A stretch of DNA of 64,000 bases from JAOABC01 sp041287495 (GCA_041287495.1 JBEULE010000034.1:106708-170707), one strand, 5' to 3'; shown: positions 43,494-53,387, numbered from the stretch's first letter. Made by a program: numbers and translations. Notes: generated by a model not told the origin, from the sequence alone.

Positions 43494-44861
43494 TTATTCA
43501 ACTTTACCAGATAGATAGTTCGCCAAGAAATCTGATAAAGATGTTATACTGCCAGCTCCTAAGGTTATTATAACATCTCCTTTTTTTACTACACCAGTTA
43601 GAAACTTTTTAGCTTCCTCTAAATCTTCTACATAGAAAACATTATCCCTTTTTTCATTTATCTTGTCTACCAAAATTTTTCCGGAAATTCCCTCTACAGC
43701 TGGCTCTCCAGCTGAGTATATTTCTGTGATTAAAACTATATCTGGTTTATCAAAAGAGTTTGCAAAATCTTCAAACAGAGAAGCTACCCTTGAATATCTG
43801 TGGGGCTGGAATACAGCAATTACTCTTCTGTTTGGGTAGTAATCTCTTACAGCAGATAATGTTGCTTTTAACTCTGTTGGATGGTGTGCATAGTCATCTA
43901 TAACTGTTACATCTCCACTATATTTAATCTCAAACCTTCTACTTGCGTTTTTGAAGTTTTCTAATGACTCTTTTATTACACAGAAAGGAATACCAAGCTC
44001 AAGACATACAGATATAGAGGCAAGTGCATTATAAACATTATGTTTCCCAGGAATAGATAGATGTATATCTGAATACCCTTCAACTTTGAATCTATACCTA
44101 CCATCTACTAACTCTATATCTGTTACTCTCACATTAGCTTCCTCTGAAAGACCAAACTTTATTACCTTTCTATCTATGGAAGGAAGTATAGATTTAGCAT
44201 TTTCATCATCTATGTTAACTGCAACAGCCCCATAAAATGGAACTTTATTTGCAAAGGTTATAAAAGCATTCTTTATATCATCTAAATCTCTGTAAAATCC
44301 TAAATGCTCCAAATCTATATTGTTTATAGTTACTATCGTTGGTGTAAGTTTTAAAAAAGAGCCATCACTTTCATCAGATTCAGCTACCAAAAACTCCCCT
44401 CTTCCTAACTTTGCATTACTTCCAAATACAGATAGTTTACCACCTATAACAACAGTAGGGTCAAGTCCTGCTTTACCTAATATTGTCCCTATCATTGATG
44501 TTGTTGTTGTTTTTCCGTGGCTTCCTGCAACTGCTATACCGTATTTAAATCTCATCAACTCTGCAAGCATTTCCCCCCTTGGTATTATAGGTATGTTAAG
44601 TTTTTTTGCTTTCAATATCTCTGGATTATCCATCTTAACGGCAGAAGAGTAAACAACTAAATCTACATCTTTTATATTTTCTTCACTGTGTCCTATGTAA
44701 ATCTTGGCTCCTAACTCTCTCAATCTCTGGGTAGCTTGGCTTTCCTTTATATCGGAGCCTGAAATTGTATAACCTTGATTAAGTAGAAGCTCTGCTATTC
44801 CATTCATTCCAGAACCACCAATTCCAACAAAATGTATCTTCCTAACTTTTCCTCTAAACAT
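43494..44861 (-). CDS. murC: UDP-N-acetylmuramate-L-alanine ligase
   Basis: Adds the first amino acid of the peptidoglycan stem. 455 residues: UDP-binding loop FVGIGGSGMNGIAELLL (11-27), ATP loop AGSHGKTTTTSMIG, DDYAHHPTELKATL and FQPHRYSR. It overlaps the end of murE by 8 bases in an HDAC-like/murE/murC set; the rest of the mur-fts cluster is not here. Confidence 0.97.
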   Translation of the reverse strand: MFRGKVRKIHFVGIGGSGMNGIAELLLNQGYTISGSDIKESQATQRLRELGAKIYIGHSEENIKDVDLVVYSSAVKMDNPEILKAKKLNIPIIPRGEMLAELMRFKYGIAVAGSHGKTTTTSMIGTILGKAGLDPTVVIGGKLSVFGSNAKLGRGEFLVAESDESDGSFLKLTPTIVTINNIDLEHLGFYRDLDDIKNAFITFANKVPFYGAVAVNIDDENAKSILPSIDRKVIKFGLSEEANVRVTDIELVDGRYRFKVEGYSDIHLSIPGKHNVYNALASISVCLELGIPFCVIKESLENFKNASRRFEIKYSGDVTVIDDYAHHPTELKATLSAVRDYYPNRRVIAVFQPHRYSRVASLFEDFANSFDKPDIVLITEIYSAGEPAVEGISGKILVDKINEKRDNVFYVEDLEEAKKFLTGVVKKGDVIITLGAGSITSLSDFLANYLSGKVE

Positions 44862-46332
44862 CTTCTCTCCTTAGATATTTTTTTGCTACTTCTATGTCGT
44901 CAAAAGGTAAAATTTTATCTTTTATAATTTGATATGTTTCGTGTCCTTTACCGGCAATAACTACAATATCTCCGTCCTTTGCTATTTCTATACCAGATTT
45001 TATTGCTTCCTCTCTGTCCAGAATAACAAAAACATCAGTTTTATCTTCAATTCCTTTTAGTATATCGTTTATTATATCCATAGGTTCTTCATATCTGGGA
45101 TTATCAGAAGTTATAATAACTATATCTGATAAACTTTTTACTATCTTCCCCATTATAGGTCTTTTGGATTTATCTCTGTTACCTCCGGCTCCAAAAATTG
45201 TTAATACTCTACCTTTTTTAATCTGATTTACAGAATTTAGGAGTTTTTCCAGTCCATCAGGAGTATGGGCATAGTCAACTATAACAGTTTTACCATTTTC
45301 TGATAAAACTTCAAACCTACCTTTTACAGGTTTTATAAATTTTGTTTTTTCTATCAGAAAATCTATATCAAAGTTATCTATCAGAAGATAAGAGATAGAT
45401 GCAGCTAGGTTGTAGATGTTAAAATCTCCTAATAAGTTTGTATAAACCTTCCTTTTCTTTCCCTGGTACATAAAACTAAACGATGTTTTATACAATGATA
45501 GATTGATATCTTCTATTTTGAAGTCTTGTGAGGTTTTTCCGTAAGATATCATATTAAAGCTATCTTTAAATTTCTCGTATATCTTTTTGCCATATTCATC
45601 ATCATAATTTACCGAGGCTTTTGGATTTTTGTTAAAATCAAGAATTTGATAGAAGAGTTTTTCCTTTGCCTTAAAATACTCTTCTATACTTTTGTGATAG
45701 TCAAGATGGTCTTGGGTTAGGTTTGTAAATATTCCGCCGTCAAATACAGTTGAGTAAACTCTATATTGGTCTAACGCATGAGATGAAATTTCTGCGACTA
45801 CTACATCTACTCCTTTTTCTTTGAATATCTTTAATGTTTTAAACCAGTTAATAGGGTCTGGTGTTGTATGTCCAGAAGAGATAATCTCATCTCCTACTTT
45901 GTAGTTTATAGTTCCTATAACTCCTACTTTGTATCCTGCAAATTCGTAAAACTGTGCAAGTATATTTGATACGGAAGTCTTTCCGTTTGTTCCAGTTATA
46001 CCTATAACCTTTATATCCTTTGAAGGCTCATCAAAAAACCTGTTTGCTGATAAAGAGAGACTTTTCCTTGTGTTTTCAGATAGTATAATGGCTTTATTAG
46101 GATATTTTTTAACTAAAAAATCAGATAACTCTCTATCTTGGACTACAACTCCAGAAGCTCCCTTTTCTAAAACCTCTTTTATAAAGTTATGGCTATCTAT
46201 GTTTGTTCCCTTTATTGCAAAGAATAGACTACCTTCTTTTATATTTTTAGAGTTATCCGATATATCTGATATATCCATATCTTGGCCACTTAAAATAACA
46301 CCGTCAACTATAACATCTTTCACTTTTTTCAA
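44854..46332 (-). CDS. murE: UDP-MurNAc-tripeptide ligase, meso-DAP type
   Basis: Adds the third residue of the stem peptide. 492 residues with the ATP loop GITGTNGKTSVSNIL, DYAHTPDGLEKLL and GAGGNRDKSKRP. SDNPRYEEP contains the DNPR motif that marks enzymes adding meso-diaminopimelate rather than lysine, which fits a diderm envelope. It follows the HDAC-like gene by 1 base and overlaps murC by 8 bases. Confidence 0.97.
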   Translation of the reverse strand: MKKVKDVIVDGVILSGQDMDISDISDNSKNIKEGSLFFAIKGTNIDSHNFIKEVLEKGASGVVVQDRELSDFLVKKYPNKAIILSENTRKSLSLSANRFFDEPSKDIKVIGITGTNGKTSVSNILAQFYEFAGYKVGVIGTINYKVGDEIISSGHTTPDPINWFKTLKIFKEKGVDVVVAEISSHALDQYRVYSTVFDGGIFTNLTQDHLDYHKSIEEYFKAKEKLFYQILDFNKNPKASVNYDDEYGKKIYEKFKDSFNMISYGKTSQDFKIEDINLSLYKTSFSFMYQGKKRKVYTNLLGDFNIYNLAASISYLLIDNFDIDFLIEKTKFIKPVKGRFEVLSENGKTVIVDYAHTPDGLEKLLNSVNQIKKGRVLTIFGAGGNRDKSKRPIMGKIVKSLSDIVIITSDNPRYEEPMDIINDILKGIEDKTDVFVILDREEAIKSGIEIAKDGDIVVIAGKGHETYQIIKDKILPFDDIEVAKKYLRREDV

Positions 46333-46333
46333 A

Positions 46334-47254
46334 TTAAACCTCTAACATCTTTTGAATGGTTAATTTTACACTTTCACCTAATGCTGTTAAGTTATATCCA
46401 CCTTCTAACATAAATAAAAACGGTACATCTGCAGATTTCAGAATATTTTCTACTATAACTCCTATGCCTTCTGTTGAAACATCAAGATATGTTAGAGGGT
46501 CATCTTTATGAAGGTCATACCCAGCTGAAACGAGAATTATATCCGGGTTAAATTTAGCTACAAGTTTAGGAAGAATATCTGAGTATATATCTATATATGT
46601 ATCATCGGAAGTTCCGGCAGGTAGAGGTATGTTGTAAGTGTATCCGTATCCTCTTCCTGTTCCTTTCTCTTCTTTTGAGCCTGTCCCAGGATAGAATGGA
46701 TACTGGTGAGTAGAAAAGTAGAAAACAGTGTCATCTTCATAGAATGCTTTTTGAGTACCATTTCCGTGATGGGCATCAAAATCAACTATAAAAACCTTTT
46801 CATATCCTTGCTTTTGGGCATATCTTGCCGCTACTGCAATGTTGTTAAATATGCAAAATCCCATTGCTTTTGAATACTCTGCATGATGCCCCGGAGGTCT
46901 TATAGCACAGAAAACCCTCTCAACCTCTCCTTTCTTTATTCTGTCTATAGCTTCCAATCCAGCTCCAACAGCCGTAATAGCAGCATCGTATGAAAACTCT
47001 CCTACATGAGTGTCAGGGTCTAAGTATCCTCCTCCGGCAGAGCAAAAATCCATTATCTCCTGTGGATAGTATTGGTCATGAACCATAGATATCTCTTTAA
47101 CTGTAGCTCTTCTTGGTGGAATTAAAATCAATTTGTCCTTTAAATCCTGTATAAATGTGTTTATAGAAATCAACCTCTCTGGAGATTCAGGATGACTTTT
47201 ACCTGTATCATGTTTTAAAAAGATATCGTCATATATATATCCTACCTTCCTCAT
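46334..47254 (-). CDS. Class II histone deacetylase-like / acetylpolyamine amidohydrolase
   Basis: 306-residue zinc hydrolase of the arginase-deacetylase superfamily. RPPGHHAEYSKAMGFCIFN supplies the charge-relay His pair, DFDAHHGNGTQ the zinc ligands, and SAGYDLHKDDPL the last Asp. Bacterial members deacetylate polyamines or acetoin-related substrates; the true substrate is unknown. Two starts are possible: ATG 47278 has no ribosome site, ATG 47254 follows GGAAGG and gives the usual opening, so it is chosen. It heads the murE-murC set. Confidence 0.87.
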   Translation of the reverse strand: MRKVGYIYDDIFLKHDTGKSHPESPERLISINTFIQDLKDKLILIPPRRATVKEISMVHDQYYPQEIMDFCSAGGGYLDPDTHVGEFSYDAAITAVGAGLEAIDRIKKGEVERVFCAIRPPGHHAEYSKAMGFCIFNNIAVAARYAQKQGYEKVFIVDFDAHHGNGTQKAFYEDDTVFYFSTHQYPFYPGTGSKEEKGTGRGYGYTYNIPLPAGTSDDTYIDIYSDILPKLVAKFNPDIILVSAGYDLHKDDPLTYLDVSTEGIGVIVENILKSADVPFLFMLEGGYNLTALGESVKLTIQKMLEV

Positions 47255-47316
47255 AGTTAAACCTTCCGGAAAATTCATGATAAAATTTTACCAAAAATTA
47301 ACCTTGGAGTTGTAGA

Positions 47317-47943
47317 TTGGATAATTTTGTGAAAATCCAGCATCCTTTGATCAACACATTCATCTTTAAGCTGAGAAATAAAGAAACTACACCGGAAGTT
47401 TTTAGAAAAACATTGTCAAACATTGGAAAAATTCTTCTATTTGAAGCTTTAAAAGATGAAGAAACGATTATAAAAATTGTTAGGACACCCTTAGAAGAAA
47501 TAGTTTATCCTACTTTAATAGAAGAAAACTTTGTTATAGTGGCAATACTCAGAGCTGGACTTCCAATGTTAGAAGGTTGTGTTGAAGTTCTACCTCTGGC
47601 AAAATCCGGCTTCCTCGGAATAAAAAGAGATGAAGAGACCCTTCAAAGCACAATTTACTACAAGAGGATTCCTGATTTAACAGATAAAACTGTTATAGTA
47701 GTTGACCCAATGATTGCAACAGGAGGCTCTATGTACTTAGCATTAGAATATATAAAGTCAAAAAATCCAAAAAAGATAAAATCTCTACATGTTATAGCAT
47801 CTCCTGAGGGAATAGAAAATCTCAAAAGATTTAAAGATGTGAAATTTTTCATTGGAGAAATAGATAGAGGTTTAAATGATAGAGGATACATAGTTCCCGG
47901 TATAGGAGATGCTGGAGACAGAGCTTTTAACACAGAGGATTAA
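47317..47943 (+). CDS. upp: Uracil phosphoribosyltransferase
   Basis: Salvages uracil to UMP. 208 residues with the opening VKIQHPLINTFIFKLRN, ILRAGLPMLEGC, the PRPP site VDPMIATGGSM and the C-terminal DRGLNDRGYIVPGIGDAGDR. Start is TTG 47317, with GGAG seven bases upstream; a GTG at 47329 is an alternative. It overlaps the lysE-like gene by 1 base and is divergent from the HDAC-like gene. Confidence 0.96.
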   Translation: MDNFVKIQHPLINTFIFKLRNKETTPEVFRKTLSNIGKILLFEALKDEETIIKIVRTPLEEIVYPTLIEENFVIVAILRAGLPMLEGCVEVLPLAKSGFLGIKRDEETLQSTIYYKRIPDLTDKTVIVVDPMIATGGSMYLALEYIKSKNPKKIKSLHVIASPEGIENLKRFKDVKFFIGEIDRGLNDRGYIVPGIGDAGDRAFNTED

Positions 47944-48569
47944 TGGAAGAGCTAAAACTTATAATATCCGGAATTCTCTTAGGTGTTGCAGCTGCAATAT
48001 CACCTGGTCCAATTCTTACACTTATCGTTTCGGAAACTCTAAAGTATGGTAAAAAAGAAGGTATAGCCGTAGGAATATCTCCTTTATTTACAGATATACC
48101 AATATTTCTTGTATCTTATTTTCTTATATATAAACATAGCAAAAATTTTCAAAATATCGTCGAGATTTTTTACTTGTTAGGAGGTGTTTTACTAATATAT
48201 CTTGGGTATAAGAATATAAAATACCATTACAGACAGTTTGAAAGAGTCTCTACAAAAAGGGGAGTTTTACCTGCATTTTTGGAAGGATTTTTAGTTAATC
48301 TATTTAACCCATATACATATCTTTTCTGGTTTTTAATAGCGGTAAACTTTTACTCAGAAAATTTCCCTGAAACTTTATCATTTTTTATATCATTTTTCAT
48401 TGCATTTATATCTGTAAAAGTATCTATAGTTTTATTTGTAGATAGCTCTAAGAGATTTATAAAAAGCAGTATTTACAACTTTTTAATAAAATCTGTGGGA
48501 TTTATATTGGTACTACTTGGTATCAGACTTATTTTTAACTTTCTCTCCAAATATCTCATCTCGATATAG
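47943..48569 (+). CDS. LysE family amino acid exporter
   Basis: 208 residues with six membrane segments. The N-terminal LGVAAAISPGPILTLIVSETLKYGKKEGIAVGISPLFTD carries the family GxxxxxxPGP motif; LVNLFNPYTYLFWF is the second conserved block. Exports basic or neutral amino acids; substrate not predictable. The ATG shares a base with the upp stop, so the two are co-translated. Confidence 0.88.
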   Translation: MEELKLIISGILLGVAAAISPGPILTLIVSETLKYGKKEGIAVGISPLFTDIPIFLVSYFLIYKHSKNFQNIVEIFYLLGGVLLIYLGYKNIKYHYRQFERVSTKRGVLPAFLEGFLVNLFNPYTYLFWFLIAVNFYSENFPETLSFFISFFIAFISVKVSIVLFVDSSKRFIKSSIYNFLIKSVGFILVLLGIRLIFNFLSKYLISI

Positions 48570-48615
48570 TTTATAGTTTAAAATATTTAGTAGTAATTTC
48601 AAGCAGAAGGTGAAG

Positions 48616-49773
48616 ATGGGTATTTTTAAACCAACAGATTTTACTATTGGAATTATAGGTGGTGGACAACTTGCAAAGATGACAGGCATTGCAGCAAGGA
48701 AGTTAGGTTTAAATGTAGTAGTTTTAGACCCATCCTCAGATGCTCCAGCTTCAATGATATCTAATCAGATAGTAGCAAAGGTAGATAACCCACAAGGACT
48801 AAAAAAGATAAATGATATATCCGATGTTATAACTTACGAAATAGAACATATAGATACAGAAAGTTTAAGATTACACCTTAATACAGATAAAGTTTTTCCT
48901 TCTATAGAGATTCTTGAGATTATTCAGGACAAGTATAAACAGAGGAGGTTTTTCAGAGGTAAAGGTATTCCTGTTCCAAACTTTTGGAAAGTTGATGATA
49001 TATCTAAAATAGAACTTTTTATACCTTGTGTTCAAAAGTTAAAGATTGGTGGGTATGATGGCAGAGGTGTTGTAATAATAAAGAGCAGGGAAGATCTAGA
49101 GAAGGTTATTAATGCACCTTCTTATATTGAGGAGTATGTAGAAGTTCAGCAAGAGCTTGGTATAATTGTGGCAAGAGATAGAAAAGGTAATATAAAGGTA
49201 TATCCGGTTTCTCAGATGTTTTTTAATCCAGAGGGAAATCTACTTGATTACCTAAAAGTACCAGCTGATATAGATGAGGATATTTCTAAAGAAGCCCAAG
49301 ATATAGCAATATCTGCCGTTGAAGCTTTAAATGGAATAGGTGTTTTTGGTGTTGAGCTGTTTTTGGATACAAAAGGTAGAATACTTCTAAATGAGGTCGC
49401 TCCAAGGACCCATAACTCTGGACATTACACAATAGAAGCCTGTGAGACAAGTCAATTTGAGCAGCTTGTGAGAATACTTGCCGGACTCCCTATGGGTTCT
49501 ACATATCAGTATATTCCGGCTATTACCATAAACCTTTTGGGGGAACCGGGATACAGAGGAAAACCTATCTATGAAAATTTAGATAAAGTTATGGAGATTG
49601 ACGGCGTTTATGTCCATATATACGGAAAAAAAACTACATTCCCACTTAGAAAGATGGGACATATTACAATCATTGACTTTAACAGAGAAAGATTACTTCA
49701 AAAGATGACAAAAGTTAAAACTTTACTAAAAGTTAAAGGAGAGATAAAGGATGATAGCAATAATAATGGGTAG
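48616..49773 (+). CDS. purK: N5-carboxyaminoimidazole ribonucleotide synthetase
   Basis: ATP-dependent carboxylation of AIR in purine synthesis. A 385-residue ATP-grasp protein: IGIIGGGQLAKMTGIAARKLG, VITYEIEHID, KLKIGGYDGRGV, EEYVEVQQELGIIVARD and EVAPRTHNSGHYTIEAC. A GTG at 48610 is in frame, but the GAAGG at 48606-48610 is placed for ATG 48616. It overlaps purE by 23 bases, and their enzymes act in sequence. Confidence 0.97.
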   Translation: MGIFKPTDFTIGIIGGGQLAKMTGIAARKLGLNVVVLDPSSDAPASMISNQIVAKVDNPQGLKKINDISDVITYEIEHIDTESLRLHLNTDKVFPSIEILEIIQDKYKQRRFFRGKGIPVPNFWKVDDISKIELFIPCVQKLKIGGYDGRGVVIIKSREDLEKVINAPSYIEEYVEVQQELGIIVARDRKGNIKVYPVSQMFFNPEGNLLDYLKVPADIDEDISKEAQDIAISAVEALNGIGVFGVELFLDTKGRILLNEVAPRTHNSGHYTIEACETSQFEQLVRILAGLPMGSTYQYIPAITINLLGEPGYRGKPIYENLDKVMEIDGVYVHIYGKKTTFPLRKMGHITIIDFNRERLLQKMTKVKTLLKVKGEIKDDSNNNG

Positions 49774-50266
49774 TGATTCTGATCTTCCAGTTATGAGTAA
49801 AGCAGCGGAGATTTTAGATAAATTTGAAGTTAATTACCATCTGACGATAGTATCTGCCCACAGGACACCAGATAGAATGTATAAATTTGCAAAAGAAGCA
49901 GAAGAAAAGGGTATAAAGGTTATAATAGCTGGAGCTGGAGGAGCTGCACATCTTCCTGGAATGGTAGCATCACTTACACATCTTCCGGTAATAGGAGTTC
50001 CCATAAAAACATCTTCTCTCAATGGACTTGACTCTCTCTTATCAATAGTTCAGATGCCAGCAGGTATTCCAGTTGCAACCGTTGCAATAAATAATGCAGA
50101 GAATGCTGCACTCTTAGCACTTTCTATCCTTGCCACTTTTGATGAAAAAATAGCAAAAAAGCTAAAAGAGTATAAAGAAGGTCTTAAAAATATGGTTGAA
50201 TCTAAAGCTAAAAAACTTGAAGATATTGGATATATGGAGTATATATCCCAGTTTCTCTCAAAATGA
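49751..50266 (+). CDS. purE: N5-carboxyaminoimidazole ribonucleotide mutase
   Basis: Class I PurE, the step after PurK. 171 residues with MGSDSDLPVM, VSAHRTPDRMYKFA, AGAGGAAHLPGMVAS and IVQMPAGIPVATVAIN. The start lies inside purK, 23 bases before its end, with AAGGAG upstream. It overlaps lnt by 4 bases. Confidence 0.97.
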   Translation: MIAIIMGSDSDLPVMSKAAEILDKFEVNYHLTIVSAHRTPDRMYKFAKEAEEKGIKVIIAGAGGAAHLPGMVASLTHLPVIGVPIKTSSLNGLDSLLSIVQMPAGIPVATVAINNAENAALLALSILATFDEKIAKKLKEYKEGLKNMVESKAKKLEDIGYMEYISQFLSK

Positions 50267-51813
50267 CAAAAAAAGGTATTTTTTTATCAGTTTTATCTGG
50301 TTTATTCTTAGGAATATCATTACCTAACTTTTTTATACCATTTGGTTTTTTGATAGGCTTTTATATACTTTTTAAATTTATAGTAGATTATCCTTTAAAG
50401 AAAGTTATTTTTTACAGTTTTATAACTGGGCTAACTTTTTCTGTTATATCTTTTTACTGGATAATATATGCTGTATCTTACTATGGAGGTATAAATCTTT
50501 TTCTGTCTTCAATACTATTTATTTTATTTACCTTTAGTTACTCAGCATGGGTCTTTATATCTTTTTCTGTCATCGTTAAACTTTTATATAACAGATATGG
50601 TTTAAATGCTATCTTTACGGCTCCATTTGTATGGGTTTTTCTTGAATTTTCAAGGGAGTTTTTTCCTTTTAACGGTTTTCCTTGGAATTTAGTAGGTTAT
50701 ATGCTCTCTTATATTAATCCTATTGCACAGATAACAGCATTTTTCAGTGTTTATGGACTATCTTTTCTGGTATTACTTTTAAGTGTGGTTTTCTTCTTAA
50801 TGTTTAGGGTAAAAGAGAAAAAGTTAATAATTTTAGCTATTTTGACAATTTTAATTTTCATCATCATCTTTATATACGGTCAATTTAGGATAGATAACTA
50901 TAGAGATAGTGGTAAATCTGTAAAAGTTGCAGTCATACAGGCAAACATAGATGAATCTTTAAAGCTAAATCCAACTCAAGAGACTAATATAAAGATAATA
51001 GATATATACACTGATTTAATAAAGCAGTCTTTGAAGGATAATCCGGATTTTGTTGTTCTTCCAGAGTCAGCTATTCCTATATATCCATATATTGATACCC
51101 CTCTCAGAGATTACTTTTTTCATAAGATAAAAGACATAAATGTTCCAATAATAACAGGATTTGACAATGTTCTACTTACTCCAAATATGGATATAGATAA
51201 GATTTATAATTCTGTATTTATATTAGATGAAAATCATACATATGTAGATTATTACAATAAAATAAAATTAGTTCCATTTGGAGAATATGCACCTTTTAAA
51301 AATAAGATTCTAGAAAATATATTTACATACCTTCAAGGTATAGATTTTACAAAAGGTAAAGAACAAAAAATCTTAACTTACAGAGATTTAAAAGTAGTCC
51401 CTTTAATATGTTTTGAGTCAATATTTCCGGATTTTGTATCTGATTTTGTAAATAAAGGTGGCAATGTTATAGTTAATGTGACAAACGATGGTTGGTTTGG
51501 AAAAACTTCTGCACCTTATCAGCATTTTGAGATGGCAAGGATAAGGTCTATAGAAACAGGTAGATATTTGATTAGAGCGGCAAACACCGGAATATCAGCA
51601 GTTATAAATCCGGTAGGAGTTATCAAAGGATATCTTCCGTTAAAAGAAGAAGGTTTTATAGTTCAAACTGTTTATCTATATGATGAAAAGACATTTTTCA
51701 CAGCTTACAAAACATATATTTACTTTATTTTTATTCTGATATTCTTATCTTTAATAACATACTTTGAGTTAAAATATAGGAAAGAAAAGGTAGAGGTAAA
51801 AAGTGATAGATAG
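50263..51813 (+). CDS. lnt: Apolipoprotein N-acyltransferase
   Basis: Adds the third acyl chain to lipoproteins at the periplasmic face of the inner membrane. 516 residues: eight or so N-terminal membrane segments, then a nitrilase-like domain with catalytic Glu in VVLPESAIP, Lys in NKIKLVPFGEYAPF and Cys in VPLICFESIFP, and a last membrane helix near 485-505. Its clients include the BamD- and MltD-like lipoproteins in this window. It overlaps purE by 4 bases and the prenyl synthase gene by 11. Confidence 0.96.
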   Translation: MTKKGIFLSVLSGLFLGISLPNFFIPFGFLIGFYILFKFIVDYPLKKVIFYSFITGLTFSVISFYWIIYAVSYYGGINLFLSSILFILFTFSYSAWVFISFSVIVKLLYNRYGLNAIFTAPFVWVFLEFSREFFPFNGFPWNLVGYMLSYINPIAQITAFFSVYGLSFLVLLLSVVFFLMFRVKEKKLIILAILTILIFIIIFIYGQFRIDNYRDSGKSVKVAVIQANIDESLKLNPTQETNIKIIDIYTDLIKQSLKDNPDFVVLPESAIPIYPYIDTPLRDYFFHKIKDINVPIITGFDNVLLTPNMDIDKIYNSVFILDENHTYVDYYNKIKLVPFGEYAPFKNKILENIFTYLQGIDFTKGKEQKILTYRDLKVVPLICFESIFPDFVSDFVNKGGNVIVNVTNDGWFGKTSAPYQHFEMARIRSIETGRYLIRAANTGISAVINPVGVIKGYLPLKEEGFIVQTVYLYDEKTFFTAYKTYIYFIFILIFLSLITYFELKYRKEKVEVKSDR

Positions 51814-52750
51814 AGAGATTATTGAAAAAGGATTAAGAGAGTATTTAGATTCAGATGTAAAGTTTATTTTAGAAGTAGGTGGTTATATACTTGATGGAGG
51901 AGGAAAGAGAGTTCGTCCTACACTGGTTTTAACATTTGCAAAAGTGATAAGTGGGGAAATTCCGGAAAATGCCTATCCACTTGCATACGCTATGGAGTAT
52001 CTACATACAGCATCACTTTTACATGATGATGTAGTTGATGGGTCTCTAACAAGGAGAGGAAAACCTACTGCAAATAGAGTTTTTGGAAACGATGCTTGTG
52101 TTTTGACAGGAGATTACATGTATGCCTTAGCTTTATATCTTTTTTCAATATACGGCAACATAGATATGATAAGAAATGTAAGTAATGCTGTTAAAAAGAT
52201 GGCAGAGGGACAACTTCTTGAACTAAAAAAGATAGGAGATTTAAACACAACTGTTGAAGATTATTTTAAGATAATAAAAGGAAAAACAGCTGTGCTATTT
52301 GGAAGTTGTTGTTATGTAGGTGCTTCAACAGTTAGTGATGACATACAGATAAAGGAGAAAAGTTATAGGTTTGGATTAAACATAGGACTTGCATTTCAGA
52401 TTGTCGATGATATTCTAGATTATGTAGGTTCTGTGGACAAAGTAGGTAAAACTACTTTAAACGATTTAAGGGAAGGAAAACTTACATATCCATTGTTAGT
52501 TATATTAGATAAAATAACAGCAGAAGAGAGGGATTTGATTAATAGAGTGATAAAAGACAAAAGTCCACCGGAAGAAGATTTATTGAGAGTTAAAAATATT
52601 GTTTTGAAATACCGTGGAATTGATATAGCTGTAAAGAAAGCAAGAGAGCTTGTAGAAATTGCAAAAGATAGTATAAAAGATTTTCCGGATACTTTGGAGA
52701 AAGGCAAACTTCTACAACTTGCAGATTATATCATAAACAGAGAATTATAA
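51803..52750 (+). CDS. Trans-polyprenyl diphosphate synthase
   Basis: 315-residue all-E prenyl synthase of the IspB/HepT type, making the side chain of the respiratory quinone. First Asp-rich motif LLHDDVVDG (D75, D76, D79), GGGKRVRPTLVL around the substrate Arg residues, and second motif FQIVDDILDYVG. The residues before the first DDxxD (M64, Y66) are small enough for a long product, but chain length cannot be fixed by eye. Start is GTG 51803 with GAGG upstream, overlapping lnt by 11 bases. Confidence 0.9.
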   Translation: MIDREIIEKGLREYLDSDVKFILEVGGYILDGGGKRVRPTLVLTFAKVISGEIPENAYPLAYAMEYLHTASLLHDDVVDGSLTRRGKPTANRVFGNDACVLTGDYMYALALYLFSIYGNIDMIRNVSNAVKKMAEGQLLELKKIGDLNTTVEDYFKIIKGKTAVLFGSCCYVGASTVSDDIQIKEKSYRFGLNIGLAFQIVDDILDYVGSVDKVGKTTLNDLREGKLTYPLLVILDKITAEERDLINRVIKDKSPPEEDLLRVKNIVLKYRGIDIAVKKARELVEIAKDSIKDFPDTLEKGKLLQLADYIINREL

Positions 52751-52895
52751 TTTTCAGTATCCCATAACTCTCTTTTAACCAAGCCATTAGAATACTATGT
52801 AAATTTAATTGAGGCTGAATTTTTTAATGATGTGTCTAAAATGATATAGGCGTCTACAAATATGAGGTTTAGTCTAAAATTGGAAAAATAGGCTG

Positions 52896-52904
52896 TGATA
52901 TAAT
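52896..52904 (+). promoter_or_regulatory. Extended -10 promoter of the panD operon
   Basis: TGATATAAT in the 199-base gap before panD, with TTGGAA only 13 bases upstream, too close for a -35. The start would be near 52911, giving a leader of about 39 bases with AGGAGA before ATG 52950. Confidence 0.5.
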
Positions 52905-52949
52905 TTTTCAGATTAGGATATTAATTAAATTAACAGGAGAGTTTGGAAG

Positions 52950-53357
52950 ATGTATAGAACGATGTTAAAATCAAAAGTTCATAGAATAAAAATCACTGGA
53001 GCAGACCTTCATTATGAAGGAAGCTTAACCCTTGACGAAGCAATAATGGAAGCTGCTAATTTAGTACCTTTTGAAAAAATAGAAGTTTACAATATTAACA
53101 ACGGACAGAGATTTTCCACTTATGTTATACCAGGAATAAGGTATGGCGGAGAGTGTATATTAAACGGAGCAGCTGCAAGATTGGGACATTACGGTGATAT
53201 CATAATAATAGCATCCTATGCCCATGTAGAAGACAAAGAACTAAAAAACTATAAAATAGACCTTGTTTATATAGATGAAAATACAAATTCGATAAAGGAA
53301 CATAAAAGAGTTGATATTTCAGGCTCTAAAGTTTCTATTATAGAAGACGAAATATAA
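52950..53357 (+). CDS. panD: Aspartate 1-decarboxylase
   Basis: Makes beta-alanine for pantothenate. The 135-residue proenzyme cleaves itself between G24 and S25 in HYEGSLTLDE to form the pyruvoyl group; NGAAARLGHYGDIIIIASYA is the second family block. The opening MYRTMLKSKVHR is normal for PanD. It is first in the set panD-mltD-ispG-two unknowns-argB. Confidence 0.96.
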   Translation: MYRTMLKSKVHRIKITGADLHYEGSLTLDEAIMEAANLVPFEKIEVYNINNGQRFSTYVIPGIRYGGECILNGAAARLGHYGDIIIIASYAHVEDKELKNYKIDLVYIDENTNSIKEHKRVDISGSKVSIIEDEI

Positions 53358-53387
53358 TTTTGAATTCCTTTTCTCAAAAGGTGAGTT

